A stretch of DNA of 56,679 nt from Candidatus Aminicenantes bacterium (GTDB taxonomy: Bacteria > Acidobacteriota > Aminicenantia > Aminicenantales > UBA4085). Every line of letters begins with the position of its first letter. The first letter of the stretch is position 1. The stretch spans positions 1 to 56,679 of the forward strand of contig JAPKZJ010000092.1 of the NCBI GenBank assembly GCA_026393855.1. The letters run 5' to 3'. Of the stretch, positions 8,157-16,479 are shown piece by piece. The notes under the pieces were generated by a model. The model saw only the letters and a list, made by a program, of their open reading frames with translations. It had not been told where the DNA came from and searched no databases. Both the position numbers and the translations under genes were made by a program.

Positions 8157-10346
8157 TTAGAACTTGGACTTGAGAGAGAGGCCGACGTTGCGGCCGGCGG
8201 CCGGGAAGCCGAAGCGCTCCAGATAGGCCGCATCGAGGATGTTGCGGACGAAGACGGAGGCTTCCAGAAAGCCCGTGATCGGGATCCGCGTTTCGAGGTC
8301 CACCCGGACATACCCGGGCTGGGTCCGCAGGCGCAGATCGGTGTTGTAAAGGACGTTGTTGTTGTAGATGACCTTCTGCTCGGAAACGGCCTGGACAAAC
8401 AGCGCCGCGGAGAAGCCCTTGGGCGAACGATATTGCAGTCCGACGTTGGCCTTGTGGGCGGGCAGCCCGGGGAGCTCGTTAAAGCCCCGATCGACCGCGT
8501 CGACGAACATGCCGACGAACGGGTCGCCCTTGGTCCGGCTGGCCTGCCAGGTGTAATTGGCGAAGGCCGACCATCCGCCGCCGAGCGATCGGCTGACTTC
8601 CAGCTCGATCCCATAGAGATCGGCCCGGTCGATGTTGTAGGAGACGAAGTTGATCAGGTCGAACTGGATGTAGCGGCTGATGCCGTAGAAGTAAGGCGCG
8701 ATCTCGAAGCGGGCTCCCCCCCATTCCGCCTTCCAGCCGGCTTGGAGAAGCAGGCCGTCTTCTTCCCGGAACGGCAGGCCGCTCGTGTTGACGCCGGCGT
8801 CGTCGGGGTCATAGTGCCAGTAGTATTCGGGAGCGGCCGGCATGCGCAAGGCCCGGGCCGCGCTGAAATAGAGCATCGCCTCGGGGGCGTAGGACCAAAC
8901 GATCTTCAACGAAGGCGCCAGCCCCGACTTGGCGATGTCGGGAATCTGTTCGACCTTGCCTTGGGGACCGGCCAAGCCTTGATAGTCTAGATACCGAAGG
9001 CCCGGAACCACAGTTACGGCCGCCTCAAATAGCCGGATCTCGTCCATGGCGTAGATCTCGAGGTTCTTGGTTGAGACGTAGGATCCATAGACATAAGGCG
9101 CGCGGAAGTCGTCCGTCTCGTTCCTTTCCCCGGCGTCCCGCAAATGGGAGAAATCCAGGCCGAAGGTCAGGGTCTGGGCGGCTAAAAAGTGGGTGTAGCT
9201 CGTCGAAGCTCCGTAGGAGCGATCGTCGAAAAACGTTTTATGAAAGATCCGGTTGAGAGAGGCGCGAGTGTTAAGGGATTCACGATCGCCCCGGTTCTGC
9301 CAGTAGCGGGCCGAAAGGAGGCCCTTCTCCCCGATCGCCTGCTCGTAGCCGAGGTCGGCCGTCCATTTGGTCTTGACCCAGTAGCTGCCGGGCTCGGCGT
9401 TGGCGCCCATGCCGCCGTACATGATCTCGCCGTCGGCGGCCGGGTAGTCCGGGTCGAGCGGGGTGTCGTAAAGGGGATCGCCGAATAGTTTGGAAGCTCG
9501 GTTGGAGACGGCGAAATTCTTTTTGACGTCGGCGAAAGCCAGGTCGGCCGTCAGCCGGCCTTTCCAGGCGAAGTCGTATCCGAGGTGGACGTCGGCGTTG
9601 GCCATGCGGGCGGCGCCGTTTCGCAGGTAGCCGTCGCTTTGGGTATAGCCGCCGGCCACCGAATATTCGAAGGCCCCGGGCTTGGCTCCGTGGAAGAGAT
9701 TGAAGGCCGAGGTGACGTAGCTGGCATAGGAGGCCTGGACTTCGGTCGCGAACCGCTGCGTGAGCGTGCGCGGGACGAGGTTGACGACACCCCCGATGAC
9801 GTTGCCGGTGCGAGGGTCGCCCACCCCTTTGACCACCTCGATCCGGTCCGCGCCGTTGAGCGGGATCATGGTCCAATCGATGAAATAGCCGCCGGCCGAG
9901 CCCGAGGTGTTGAGCGGCCGGCCGTTGCGCAGGACCTTGATCCGGCGGGCTCCCATCCCCCGAATCTTGATCGAATCGTCATCCATGGCCGTGCCGACCT
10001 CCTGGATGCGCTGGACGTCGACGCCGGCCTGACGGGACAGGGCGGCGTCCAGAGTCACGCCGATCGACTGGGGGAAGAGCTCCGGCTTGACCACGGTCAT
10101 GTTGGGGACGGCCTTGTCGCGGGCCGATTCGACGACGTCGATGACGACGGGGTTGAGCTGGAAAAGCTTGGTCTTCTCCTGCTTGTCCTTCTCGGCCTCT
10201 TTCTTCTTGGCCTGCTCGGCCTCGGCCTTCTGTCCGGCCGGGGCGGGAGAAGGGACTCCCGGCTTTTTCTCCTCCGCCCGCAGGAAGATCGAGAAAACCA
10301 ACCCGAAAGCCAGTACCGATACCGCGAATCTGTTTCTTCCAGCCAT
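8157..10346 (-). CDS. TonB-dependent outer-membrane receptor, probably for nickel
   Basis: The 729-residue protein has a signal peptide (MAGRNRFAVSVLAFGLVFSIFLRA), a charged Lys/Glu linker (about 28-55) and a possible TonB box (NPVVIDVVE). The plug domain includes IKIRGMGARRIKVLRNGRPL and NVIGGVVNLVPRTL, and a beta-barrel of about 550 residues ends in the aromatic SLKSKF, a typical outer-membrane C-terminus. The ATG at 10346 has GGAGGAG at good spacing; the open frame extends 17 codons further without support. Its position between nikR and the His-rich permease points to nickel uptake. The family also transports vitamin B12 and siderophores, so the substrate is inferred from context. Confidence 0.85.
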   Translation of the reverse strand: MAGRNRFAVSVLAFGLVFSIFLRAEEKKPGVPSPAPAGQKAEAEQAKKKEAEKDKQEKTKLFQLNPVVIDVVESARDKAVPNMTVVKPELFPQSIGVTLDAALSRQAGVDVQRIQEVGTAMDDDSIKIRGMGARRIKVLRNGRPLNTSGSAGGYFIDWTMIPLNGADRIEVVKGVGDPRTGNVIGGVVNLVPRTLTQRFATEVQASYASYVTSAFNLFHGAKPGAFEYSVAGGYTQSDGYLRNGAARMANADVHLGYDFAWKGRLTADLAFADVKKNFAVSNRASKLFGDPLYDTPLDPDYPAADGEIMYGGMGANAEPGSYWVKTKWTADLGYEQAIGEKGLLSARYWQNRGDRESLNTRASLNRIFHKTFFDDRSYGASTSYTHFLAAQTLTFGLDFSHLRDAGERNETDDFRAPYVYGSYVSTKNLEIYAMDEIRLFEAAVTVVPGLRYLDYQGLAGPQGKVEQIPDIAKSGLAPSLKIVWSYAPEAMLYFSAARALRMPAAPEYYWHYDPDDAGVNTSGLPFREEDGLLLQAGWKAEWGGARFEIAPYFYGISRYIQFDLINFVSYNIDRADLYGIELEVSRSLGGGWSAFANYTWQASRTKGDPFVGMFVDAVDRGFNELPGLPAHKANVGLQYRSPKGFSAALFVQAVSEQKVIYNNNVLYNTDLRLRTQPGYVRVDLETRIPITGFLEASVFVRNILDAAYLERFGFPAAGRNVGLSLKSKF

Positions 10347-10400
10347 GAACGTCTCCTCCATCAAAGCCGCGACTCCGCCTGCACTAGCGGGACTCAAGTG

Positions 10401-10428
10401 CTATTAGAAGATGTATTCGTGCTACCAA
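10401..10428 (-). promoter_or_regulatory. Candidate promoter of the nickel receptor gene with overlapping inverted repeat
   Basis: On the minus strand, TTGGTA (10428-10423) and TAATAG (10406-10401) are 16 bases apart, just inside the edge of repeat copy 2. An inverted repeat GCACT-N11-AGTGC (10381-10401) covers the expected start point and could be an operator. It does not match the E. coli NikR box (GTATGA-N16-TCATAC), so a link to NikR is only a guess. Confidence 0.35.
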
Positions 10429-10442
10429 GGATACAAAAAAAA

Positions 10443-10743
10443 GGTTCATCTCCCATCTCCGGGATATGAGTGCGGTTCGGGGTGTTGGCCAACGGCGAAA
10501 TCGCGAGGGCGGCGCCTTTTTCCACAACTTTCCGAGGGTACTTGGCTCTGGCCAGGCGACGAGGGCTGTTTGAGCACGCAAACCATCTGACGGAATCGAA
10601 ACGGAGTGGGTGATCTTCAAGACCGGGAGATCTCGAATGCGGAGTTCCGAGGCGCCGAGGAAAGCTGTGGGAAAAGGCGAGTAGAGCCCGAAGCCGCCGG
10701 GCCAATACCCCGGGCCGCGCTTCCCGGAGATGGGAGAAGATCC
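10443..10743. repeat. MITE-like repeat, copy 2
   Basis: The gap between nikR and the TonB receptor is filled by a 301-base repeat. Its ends 10443-10464 and 10722-10743 are inverted repeats identical at 20 of 22 positions. The core resembles copy 1 at 4055-4349, but the terminal sequences of the two copies differ while each stays self-complementary. It carries no consistent reading frame. It separates a regulator from its likely target. Confidence 0.75.
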
Positions 10744-10754
10744 GAAAAAAGGGG

Positions 10755-11171
10755 TCACTCCAAATCCTGTCCGGCCGTCGACATGCTGACCGTGCCGTGC
10801 TTGACGCCTTTGATCGAGCGGAGCGAGTCGGCCAGCCGGCCGACATCGCCCGCCCGGCCCCGAACGGCGATAATCTCCAGGCAGTGGTCATGGTCGAGAT
10901 GGATGTGCTGGGTCGAGATGATCAAGTGGTGGTAATCGTGCTGGATGTCCGTGATGCGGCCCAGAAGATCCTTGCGGTGGTGGTCGTAAACCAGGGTGAC
11001 GGCACCGGCGACCTCCTCCCCCGCTTTCCAGTCCTGCTCGATGAGCGAGCCCCGGATGAGGTCGCGAAACGCCTCGGAGCGGCTGGCAAAGCCGCGTTCG
11101 GCAACGAGGGCGTCGAACTTGGCCAGTAGGCCCTTCTCTAGCGAGACGCCGAAACGGACAAGCTTGGTCAT
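10755..11171 (-). CDS. nikR: NikR, nickel-responsive ribbon-helix-helix regulator
   Basis: The N-terminal ribbon-helix-helix (TKLVRFGVSLEKGLLAKFDALVAERGFASRSEAFRDLIR) binds DNA, and the C-terminal ACT-like domain binds nickel. The four high-affinity nickel ligands of E. coli NikR (His76, His87, His89, Cys95) are all present in register as His78, His89, His91 and Cys97, within QHDYHH and QHIHLDHDHCLE. The ATG at 11171 has GAAGGTGG five bases upstream; a GTG at 11180 is an alternative. It follows hrpA closely and precedes the nickel receptor and permease genes, which are its likely targets. Confidence 0.95.
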   Translation of the reverse strand: MTKLVRFGVSLEKGLLAKFDALVAERGFASRSEAFRDLIRGSLIEQDWKAGEEVAGAVTLVYDHHRKDLLGRITDIQHDYHHLIISTQHIHLDHDHCLEIIAVRGRAGDVGRLADSLRSIKGVKHGTVSMSTAGQDLE

Positions 11172-11217
11172 TGATGCCACCTTCTAAGGAAATAGTAACA
11201 CTGCCGGAAGGGATAAA

Positions 11218-14200
11218 TCAAGTCAACGACGCCTCAATCTCGCGCACCTTTTCAGACAACCGCTTCGGCGATACCGTCACGGCGGCCTTGACCTCGGGCG
11301 CGAAGACCGCCACCTTGAACTCCTCGATCAGCCAGCGGAACTCCTCGACCCCGGCCTTGAACGCCGCCGAGCCTTTGGCCGCCTTGGCCTCCAAGGCGCG
11401 CAAGGCCTTGAGGAACGGCTCGACCTGGGCGGCCTTCTTGCGATCCTTCTCGGGATCGACCTTGACCCGGCCGGCCCGGACGGCCAAGGCTTCGAGATAG
11501 CCGGGAATCCGGGCCAATCGCTCGCCGCTCAAAGAGGCGAAGAGGTCCTTGGGCGCGAGAGACTCGAGCTCGGATTTGAACTCGTCTTGCAGCGCGCATA
11601 GTGTCTTGCTGGAGGGATTCGACGCGGGGATCGCATCCACCGCCGTTCGCGCCTTCCGATAGGCCTCGAGGACGGCCTCGGCGGACCGGAGAAGGGCCTG
11701 CCCCTTCTCGAACAGAGCGCGCACCACCTTGTCGGAGTAGGCTCGAAGCTCCACGCCGGACCGGATGGGCACCCGCAGAACATCCTCCTTCAATTTTTCG
11801 AGGAGGGCTTTCTCCAAGGCCGCCTTGCCGCCGAAGAAAAGCGCCGCCTTGTGGGCCTCCGCGGGGAGAACCACGTGCCGCTCCATGTATTTGACGTCCT
11901 TGGCGAACGTCCGCATCAGGAAGGCCTCGATGCCCACCTTATGCGCCGTCATGGCCTCGTTTTTGTCCTTGAATAACCGCACCCCCACCCCGCCCTCGCC
12001 AACCGACAACGCAGGATAGGCCGCGGCACCGTAGCCGACGGCCAAGGCCTCGGGGAGAGGCCCGAAGGCGCACGGGTCCGCAATCGGCGCTTCCCAACGG
12101 GCCTGGGCTCGTTTCCACTCCTCGCTTTCCGGCTCGACCTCCCCCTCCCGACCCAGCTTCTTCAATGCCTCCAGGTCACGGCCCGCGGCAAGCTCTCTGC
12201 CCTTCTGATCAGTGACGGCGACGCGCATCCGCAAATGCGGCGAGATCTCGACCTCCGCCCAGGCGGCCGGCGGGATCTCGGCCCGGAAGCGGGCTTTGAC
12301 GAACTTGGACAGGGCGGCGAACAGCGAACCCTCGGCCCGCGGCATCTCGGCCATGATCACATCGACCTTCTCGCCGACTGGGACGAGGAGCTTGCGATGA
12401 CGCTTGGGCAGGCCCCGGATGAGCTCGGTGATCTTTTCCTTCAACTGGCCGGGAACGCCCCATTCCAGGGGCTCGGCTCGAACGGAGCCTATTCGCTCGG
12501 CGGGGACGCGCAAGGTCACCCCGTCGTCCTTCTCGCCCGGGGCGAACTTGTAGAGGGCTCGGAAGCGCCGCTCGCCCAGGCGCAGATCGTCGGGAAACTG
12601 GCGCAGCTTGGCTTCGTCGGGGGCGTCCTCGATCAGGTCGGCCTCGGTCATGGCCAGGAAGGCGTCGCCGCCCCGCCGGTGGATGCGGTCACGCAGGCCC
12701 TTGATGTCGAAGACCCCGGCCAGACGGGCTTCGTAGAACTCGGCCATCCGCTCTTCGTCGGTCAAGATGTCCCGCCTCCGGAGCTTCTCCTCGGCCGTCT
12801 CGAGGCGGGCCTTGAGGGCGAGGTTGCGCGAGAGAAAATCGAACGGCTCCTTGGCCGCGCCTTCGACGAGCGCCTCGCGGACGAAGACGCGATGGGCTTC
12901 TTCGGGGTCGATGGGGCCAAAGGCCACGGTCCGGCTGGAGACGATTTCCAGCCCGAACAGGGTCACCCGCTCGGTGCAGACGGCCTGGCCGCGGGCCTTG
13001 TCGTAGCGGGGATCGGAGTGGCTCTTCTTGCACATCTCCCCGCCCAGCTCCTCCAGCCATTCGGGCTGGATGCGGGCGGCCAGCCGGGCGAACAGCCGCG
13101 AAGTCTTGACCATCTCGGCGGCCGCGATCCAATGCGGCGATTTGTTGAATAAGGCCGATCCGGGGAAGACCATCGCCTCCCGGCCCTTGGCCGCCGTGTA
13201 GATGTTTTTCTCTTTGAGGACGGCGATGTTGCTGAGAATGCCGGCCAGGATCGACCGATGGATGGCGCCGTAGAGGACCTTGCTGATCTCCGACTTGTGG
13301 GTCCGCCCCAAGGGGACGCGCATCTCCCGCAGGATGTCCAGGATCTGGGCGTGGACGTAGGCCCATTCCCGCATACGCGGGTAGGACAGGAAATGCTCGT
13401 GGCAGAAGCGCCGCTTCTGCCCCTGGCTCTTCAAGCCCTCGAAGTCGCCGTGAAAGCGCTCCCAGATGTTGAGCAGGGTCAGGAAGTCGGAGCTCTCTTC
13501 CCGGAACGGAGCGTGCATCTGATCGGCCAGGGCGGCCTTGTCCGGGGGCCGCTCGCGCGGATCACGAATGCTCATGGCGGCCGCGATCACCGCCACCTCG
13601 CGCAGGCAGCCTTCCTTGACGGCCTCGATCAGCATGCGCGATAGGCGCGGATCGAGCGGCATGCGGGCCATGCCACGGCCCGTCTCGGTCAGGACCTGTT
13701 CGCCATCCTGCTCGCGGATGGCCCCCAGCTCGTGAAGCGTCTCGAACCCGTCCTTGACGGCCGCCGCCGTGGGCCGATCGACGAAGGGGAACTTGGCCGG
13801 ATGGCCGAGCCGCAGCGAGATCATCCGCAGGATGACTTCGGCCAGGTTGGAGCGCTGGATCTCGGGCGGGGTGAAGGCGGCCCTTTCGTTGTAGTCGTCC
13901 TCGGAATACAGCCTGACGCAGACGCCTTCGGAGACGCGGCCGCAGCGGCCCTTGCGCTGGTCGGCGCTGCTCTTCGAGATCGGCCGGATGGGCAGGCTGT
14001 TGATGCGCGCCCCGGGCAGATACTGGGAGATGCGGGCCAGCCCGGTGTCGACGACATAGCGGATGCCGGGGATGGTCAGCGAGGTTTCAGCCACGTTGGT
14101 GGCCACCACGATCTTGGGGCCCGTCACGCGATAAACGCGCCCCTGCTGGGGTCCGGGCAGGCGGGCGAAGAGGGGCAGGACGGTGACGCCGAGATATTTC

Positions 14201-15000
14201 CTGCCTTCCAGCTTTTCGCAGGTCTCGAGGATGTCCTGCTCGGTCGGCATGAAGATGAGGATGTCGCCATGACGCTTCCCAGCCCTCAGATCGTCGACCG
14301 CCTCGACCGCGGCGTCGGTATAGTCCTGATCCTGCCGCGACTCGGGGTCGGGCAGCCGGTATTCCACGTCGACCGGGAAAGTCCGGCCGCCGACTTCGAT
14401 TATGGGGGGGCCGTCGAAGGCGGCCCGGAACTTCTCGATGTCGAGCGTCGCCGAGGTGATGATCAGGCGCAGGTCGGGCCGGACCGGAAGCAGCGTTTTG
14501 GCGATGCCCAGCAGAAAGTCGATATTGAGGCTCCGTTCGTGGGCCTCATCGATGACGATGGTGTCGTAGGCCAGGAGCCTCGGATCACCCTGCGTTTCGG
14601 CCAGCAGCATGCCGTCCGTGACGACCTTGATCCAGGCGTCTCGCGGGGTCGTGTCGTCAAAGCGTATTTTGTAGCCGACCGAGCGGCCGACCGGTTCGCC
14701 CATTTCCTCGGCGATGCGGCCGGCGATGGTCACGGCGGCGATCCGGCGCGGCTGGGTGACAGCGATCATGCCCCGCCGGCCGCGACCCGCCTCGATGCAC
14801 ATCTTCGGGATCTGGGTGCTCTTGCCGCAACCGGTCTCGCCGGCGATGACGACGACCTGCCGGCAGCGGATGGCCTGAACGATCTCGTCCCGCCGGACCG
14901 TGATCGGGAGCTCCGGCGGGTAGACGAGCTTGGGGCGGGCATTGTCCCTCGACCCGGGCGGGGCCGGAGGGGGGACGGACGGATCGCCGGGTCGGATCAT
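11218..15000 (-). CDS. hrpA: DEAH-box RNA helicase HrpA
   Basis: The 1260-residue protein has the HrpA layout. Walker A GETGCGKST lies at 54-62, the DEAH box at 151-154 (VIDEAHERS) and SAT near 184. A second RecA domain has TNVAETSLTIPGIRYVVDTG and QRKGRCGRVSEGVC. HA2/OB-fold regions and the long C-terminal DUF3418-type extension follow. Length is close to the proteobacterial HrpA (about 1300). HrpA family members are ATP-dependent RNA helicases; E. coli HrpA has been linked to rescue of stalled ribosomes. The downstream nikR begins 47 bases after the stop and may be read from the same transcript. Confidence 0.95.
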   Translation of the reverse strand: MIRPGDPSVPPPAPPGSRDNARPKLVYPPELPITVRRDEIVQAIRCRQVVVIAGETGCGKSTQIPKMCIEAGRGRRGMIAVTQPRRIAAVTIAGRIAEEMGEPVGRSVGYKIRFDDTTPRDAWIKVVTDGMLLAETQGDPRLLAYDTIVIDEAHERSLNIDFLLGIAKTLLPVRPDLRLIITSATLDIEKFRAAFDGPPIIEVGGRTFPVDVEYRLPDPESRQDQDYTDAAVEAVDDLRAGKRHGDILIFMPTEQDILETCEKLEGRKYLGVTVLPLFARLPGPQQGRVYRVTGPKIVVATNVAETSLTIPGIRYVVDTGLARISQYLPGARINSLPIRPISKSSADQRKGRCGRVSEGVCVRLYSEDDYNERAAFTPPEIQRSNLAEVILRMISLRLGHPAKFPFVDRPTAAAVKDGFETLHELGAIREQDGEQVLTETGRGMARMPLDPRLSRMLIEAVKEGCLREVAVIAAAMSIRDPRERPPDKAALADQMHAPFREESSDFLTLLNIWERFHGDFEGLKSQGQKRRFCHEHFLSYPRMREWAYVHAQILDILREMRVPLGRTHKSEISKVLYGAIHRSILAGILSNIAVLKEKNIYTAAKGREAMVFPGSALFNKSPHWIAAAEMVKTSRLFARLAARIQPEWLEELGGEMCKKSHSDPRYDKARGQAVCTERVTLFGLEIVSSRTVAFGPIDPEEAHRVFVREALVEGAAKEPFDFLSRNLALKARLETAEEKLRRRDILTDEERMAEFYEARLAGVFDIKGLRDRIHRRGGDAFLAMTEADLIEDAPDEAKLRQFPDDLRLGERRFRALYKFAPGEKDDGVTLRVPAERIGSVRAEPLEWGVPGQLKEKITELIRGLPKRHRKLLVPVGEKVDVIMAEMPRAEGSLFAALSKFVKARFRAEIPPAAWAEVEISPHLRMRVAVTDQKGRELAAGRDLEALKKLGREGEVEPESEEWKRAQARWEAPIADPCAFGPLPEALAVGYGAAAYPALSVGEGGVGVRLFKDKNEAMTAHKVGIEAFLMRTFAKDVKYMERHVVLPAEAHKAALFFGGKAALEKALLEKLKEDVLRVPIRSGVELRAYSDKVVRALFEKGQALLRSAEAVLEAYRKARTAVDAIPASNPSSKTLCALQDEFKSELESLAPKDLFASLSGERLARIPGYLEALAVRAGRVKVDPEKDRKKAAQVEPFLKALRALEAKAAKGSAAFKAGVEEFRWLIEEFKVAVFAPEVKAAVTVSPKRLSEKVREIEASLT

Positions 15001-15029
15001 GGAATCCCGGACATGATACCCCGTCTCGG

Positions 15030-15827
15030 CTATTTCTTCGCGTTCTTCTTGAGGAAGTCGGCCGCCTCTTCGCTGAAATCGCCCTTGCCGGCAGCCAGCG
15101 CCCGCATAGCGGCCAGGGCGGCTTCGGACTTGTCGAGTCCGAATAAGGCCTCGGCCACGGAGTACTTCAGGCTACGGGCCTCGGCCGAGTCTCCAGCCCG
15201 GGCCAGGATCGCCTTCAGCTTGGGCGCGGCCGGCTTCATTCCCAGGGCGGACGCCGTCTGGGCGGCCGTGACGACCAGTGTGTCGTCGGACTCGTCGAGC
15301 AGGACCAGCACGACCTTCTCGATGCGAGGCCGGTCCGCCGGCGGGATGGCCAAGCCTTCGCCGGCCTTCTCCTTGGTGGCGAACCGCCAGAAATGCTCGG
15401 CGGCCGCCTCGCGCACCGCCGGCAGGGCGTTGCGATCGACCGCCAGGATCAGAAGATCCTCGACGATCGGATACCAGCTTCCGAAATTGAACAAATTGGA
15501 AACGCGCCGCCTGATCTCGGCCGCCGCCGGGTCGGCGTCGGGGCCCGTCTGGCGAACGAAGAGATTCCATAGCGGCCGTATCAAATCCGTGTAGTCGCCG
15601 GCCGCCCAGCCCTCATGGTCGGTCGTCATCAGGGCAAGAACCTCGAGGATATCGGCCTCGTCCCCTTCCCGAAAAGTCTTCAAAACTGAGCTTGTCTCCA
15701 GGGAAGGAGGCGCTTCGCTTGCGGCGGGAGAGGCTGTGGCGGCGTCCGCGGCGGGTGTTTTGGATTTTCGGCACGCGGCGACCGAGGCCAAGAGGACGAT
15801 CAGAAGAAGGACCAGGCTTTTTTTCAT
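15030..15827 (-). CDS. Lipoprotein with HEAT-like helical repeats
   Basis: The 265-residue protein has a lipoprotein signal (MKKSLVLLLIVLLASVAAC, lipobox VAAC) and an Ala/Pro/Ser-rich linker. An all-helical part follows, with repeated patterns such as PAVREAAAEHFWRFA, DTLVVTAAQTASALG and SLKYSVAEALFGLDKSEAALAAMRALA, which look like HEAT or ARM repeats. It is probably anchored in the outer or inner membrane and binds other proteins. It has its own promoter upstream and precedes hrpA by 29 bases on the same strand. No enzymatic motif is visible. Confidence 0.7.
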   Translation of the reverse strand: MKKSLVLLLIVLLASVAACRKSKTPAADAATASPAASEAPPSLETSSVLKTFREGDEADILEVLALMTTDHEGWAAGDYTDLIRPLWNLFVRQTGPDADPAAAEIRRRVSNLFNFGSWYPIVEDLLILAVDRNALPAVREAAAEHFWRFATKEKAGEGLAIPPADRPRIEKVVLVLLDESDDTLVVTAAQTASALGMKPAAPKLKAILARAGDSAEARSLKYSVAEALFGLDKSEAALAAMRALAAGKGDFSEEAADFLKKNAKK

Positions 15828-15895
15828 GCGGACGCTCCTCTACCCAGTACTTCCGCTCCCCGTCCTTCGACCCTTTTCTTCGAAAGGACGGACTT

Positions 15896-15924
15896 ATTCT
15901 ACCACCGGCCGCGGCCGTCCGCAA
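15896..15924 (-). promoter_or_regulatory. Promoter of the HEAT-repeat lipoprotein gene
   Basis: On the minus strand, TTGCGG (15924-15919) and TAGAAT (15901-15896) are 17 bases apart, about 70 bases upstream of the start codon. Confidence 0.45.
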
Positions 15925-15938
15925 ACGGGCCGGCGGCG

Positions 15939-15968
15939 TTGACATCGTCCGACCTCTTCAAGCATAGT
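15939..15968 (+). promoter_or_regulatory. Promoter of the small lipoprotein and CocE genes
   Basis: TTGACA (15939-15944) and CATAGT (15963-15968) are 18 bases apart. The -10 lies where a longer upstream reading frame would begin (TTG at 15968), which argues for the internal ATG at 16004 as the true start. Confidence 0.5.
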
Positions 15969-16003
15969 TGGCTCGAAAAAACAGAACGAGGAAGAGGGAC
16001 AGC

Positions 16004-16432
16004 ATGGCCAAGATGGTGCTCGCCGCCCTGATGGGCCTGGTCCTGCTGGCGACCGGAAATTCCTGCCGGAAAGGCGGGGATGCGGCGGCCGACGGGAAAG
16101 CCGGCCAAGCGGCCGAGAGCTATTTCCGGATCGGCCCGCAGGACGAATTGAGCGGACGCGTCGGGGGAAAAGTCGTCCTGGAAGGCCGGCTGGCAAAGAC
16201 CCCCTGGCAACATATGATTCATTGGCCCGAGGGCACCACCGAGATGGCCTATTTCGATTATGAGCTCGGCCGCCAGACCGTGCTCTACGCCAAGGCACCC
16301 GTGGTTTGTCCCGGCTTCTTGACCGTCTGGGGGACGGTGGTCGAGGTCAAAGGCGAGACGAAGCGGCCGGGCTCCGACGCTCCCGCAGTGGAATACCATA
16401 TCCTGGTCGAAAAGCTCGAGTGCGCGAAATAG
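16004..16432 (+). CDS. Small putative lipoprotein of unknown function
   Basis: The 142-residue protein starts at the ATG at 16004, preceded by GAGGAAGAGGGACAGC. It has a hydrophobic leader (MAKMVLAALMGLVLLATGNSC) with an imperfect lipobox before Cys21. The mature part (VGGKVVLEGRLAKTPWQHMIHWPEGTTEMAYFDYELGRQTVLYAKAP and VWGTVVEVKGETKRPG) looks like a small beta-barrel or OB-fold. I do not recognise the family. It is followed 47 bases later by the CocE-type hydrolase on the same strand. Confidence 0.65.
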   Translation: MAKMVLAALMGLVLLATGNSCRKGGDAAADGKAGQAAESYFRIGPQDELSGRVGGKVVLEGRLAKTPWQHMIHWPEGTTEMAYFDYELGRQTVLYAKAPVVCPGFLTVWGTVVEVKGETKRPGSDAPAVEYHILVEKLECAK

Positions 16433-16479
16433 CCCTCGGGCAAGCCCGGATTTTCCGTCCGAAGAAAGAGGAGATTTCC

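Noticed and set aside
13732-15594. 620-codon open frame on the plus strand opposite hrpA
   Set aside because: It is the antisense shadow of the conserved DEAH domain of hrpA in high-GC DNA, with low-complexity composition and no recognisable motif.
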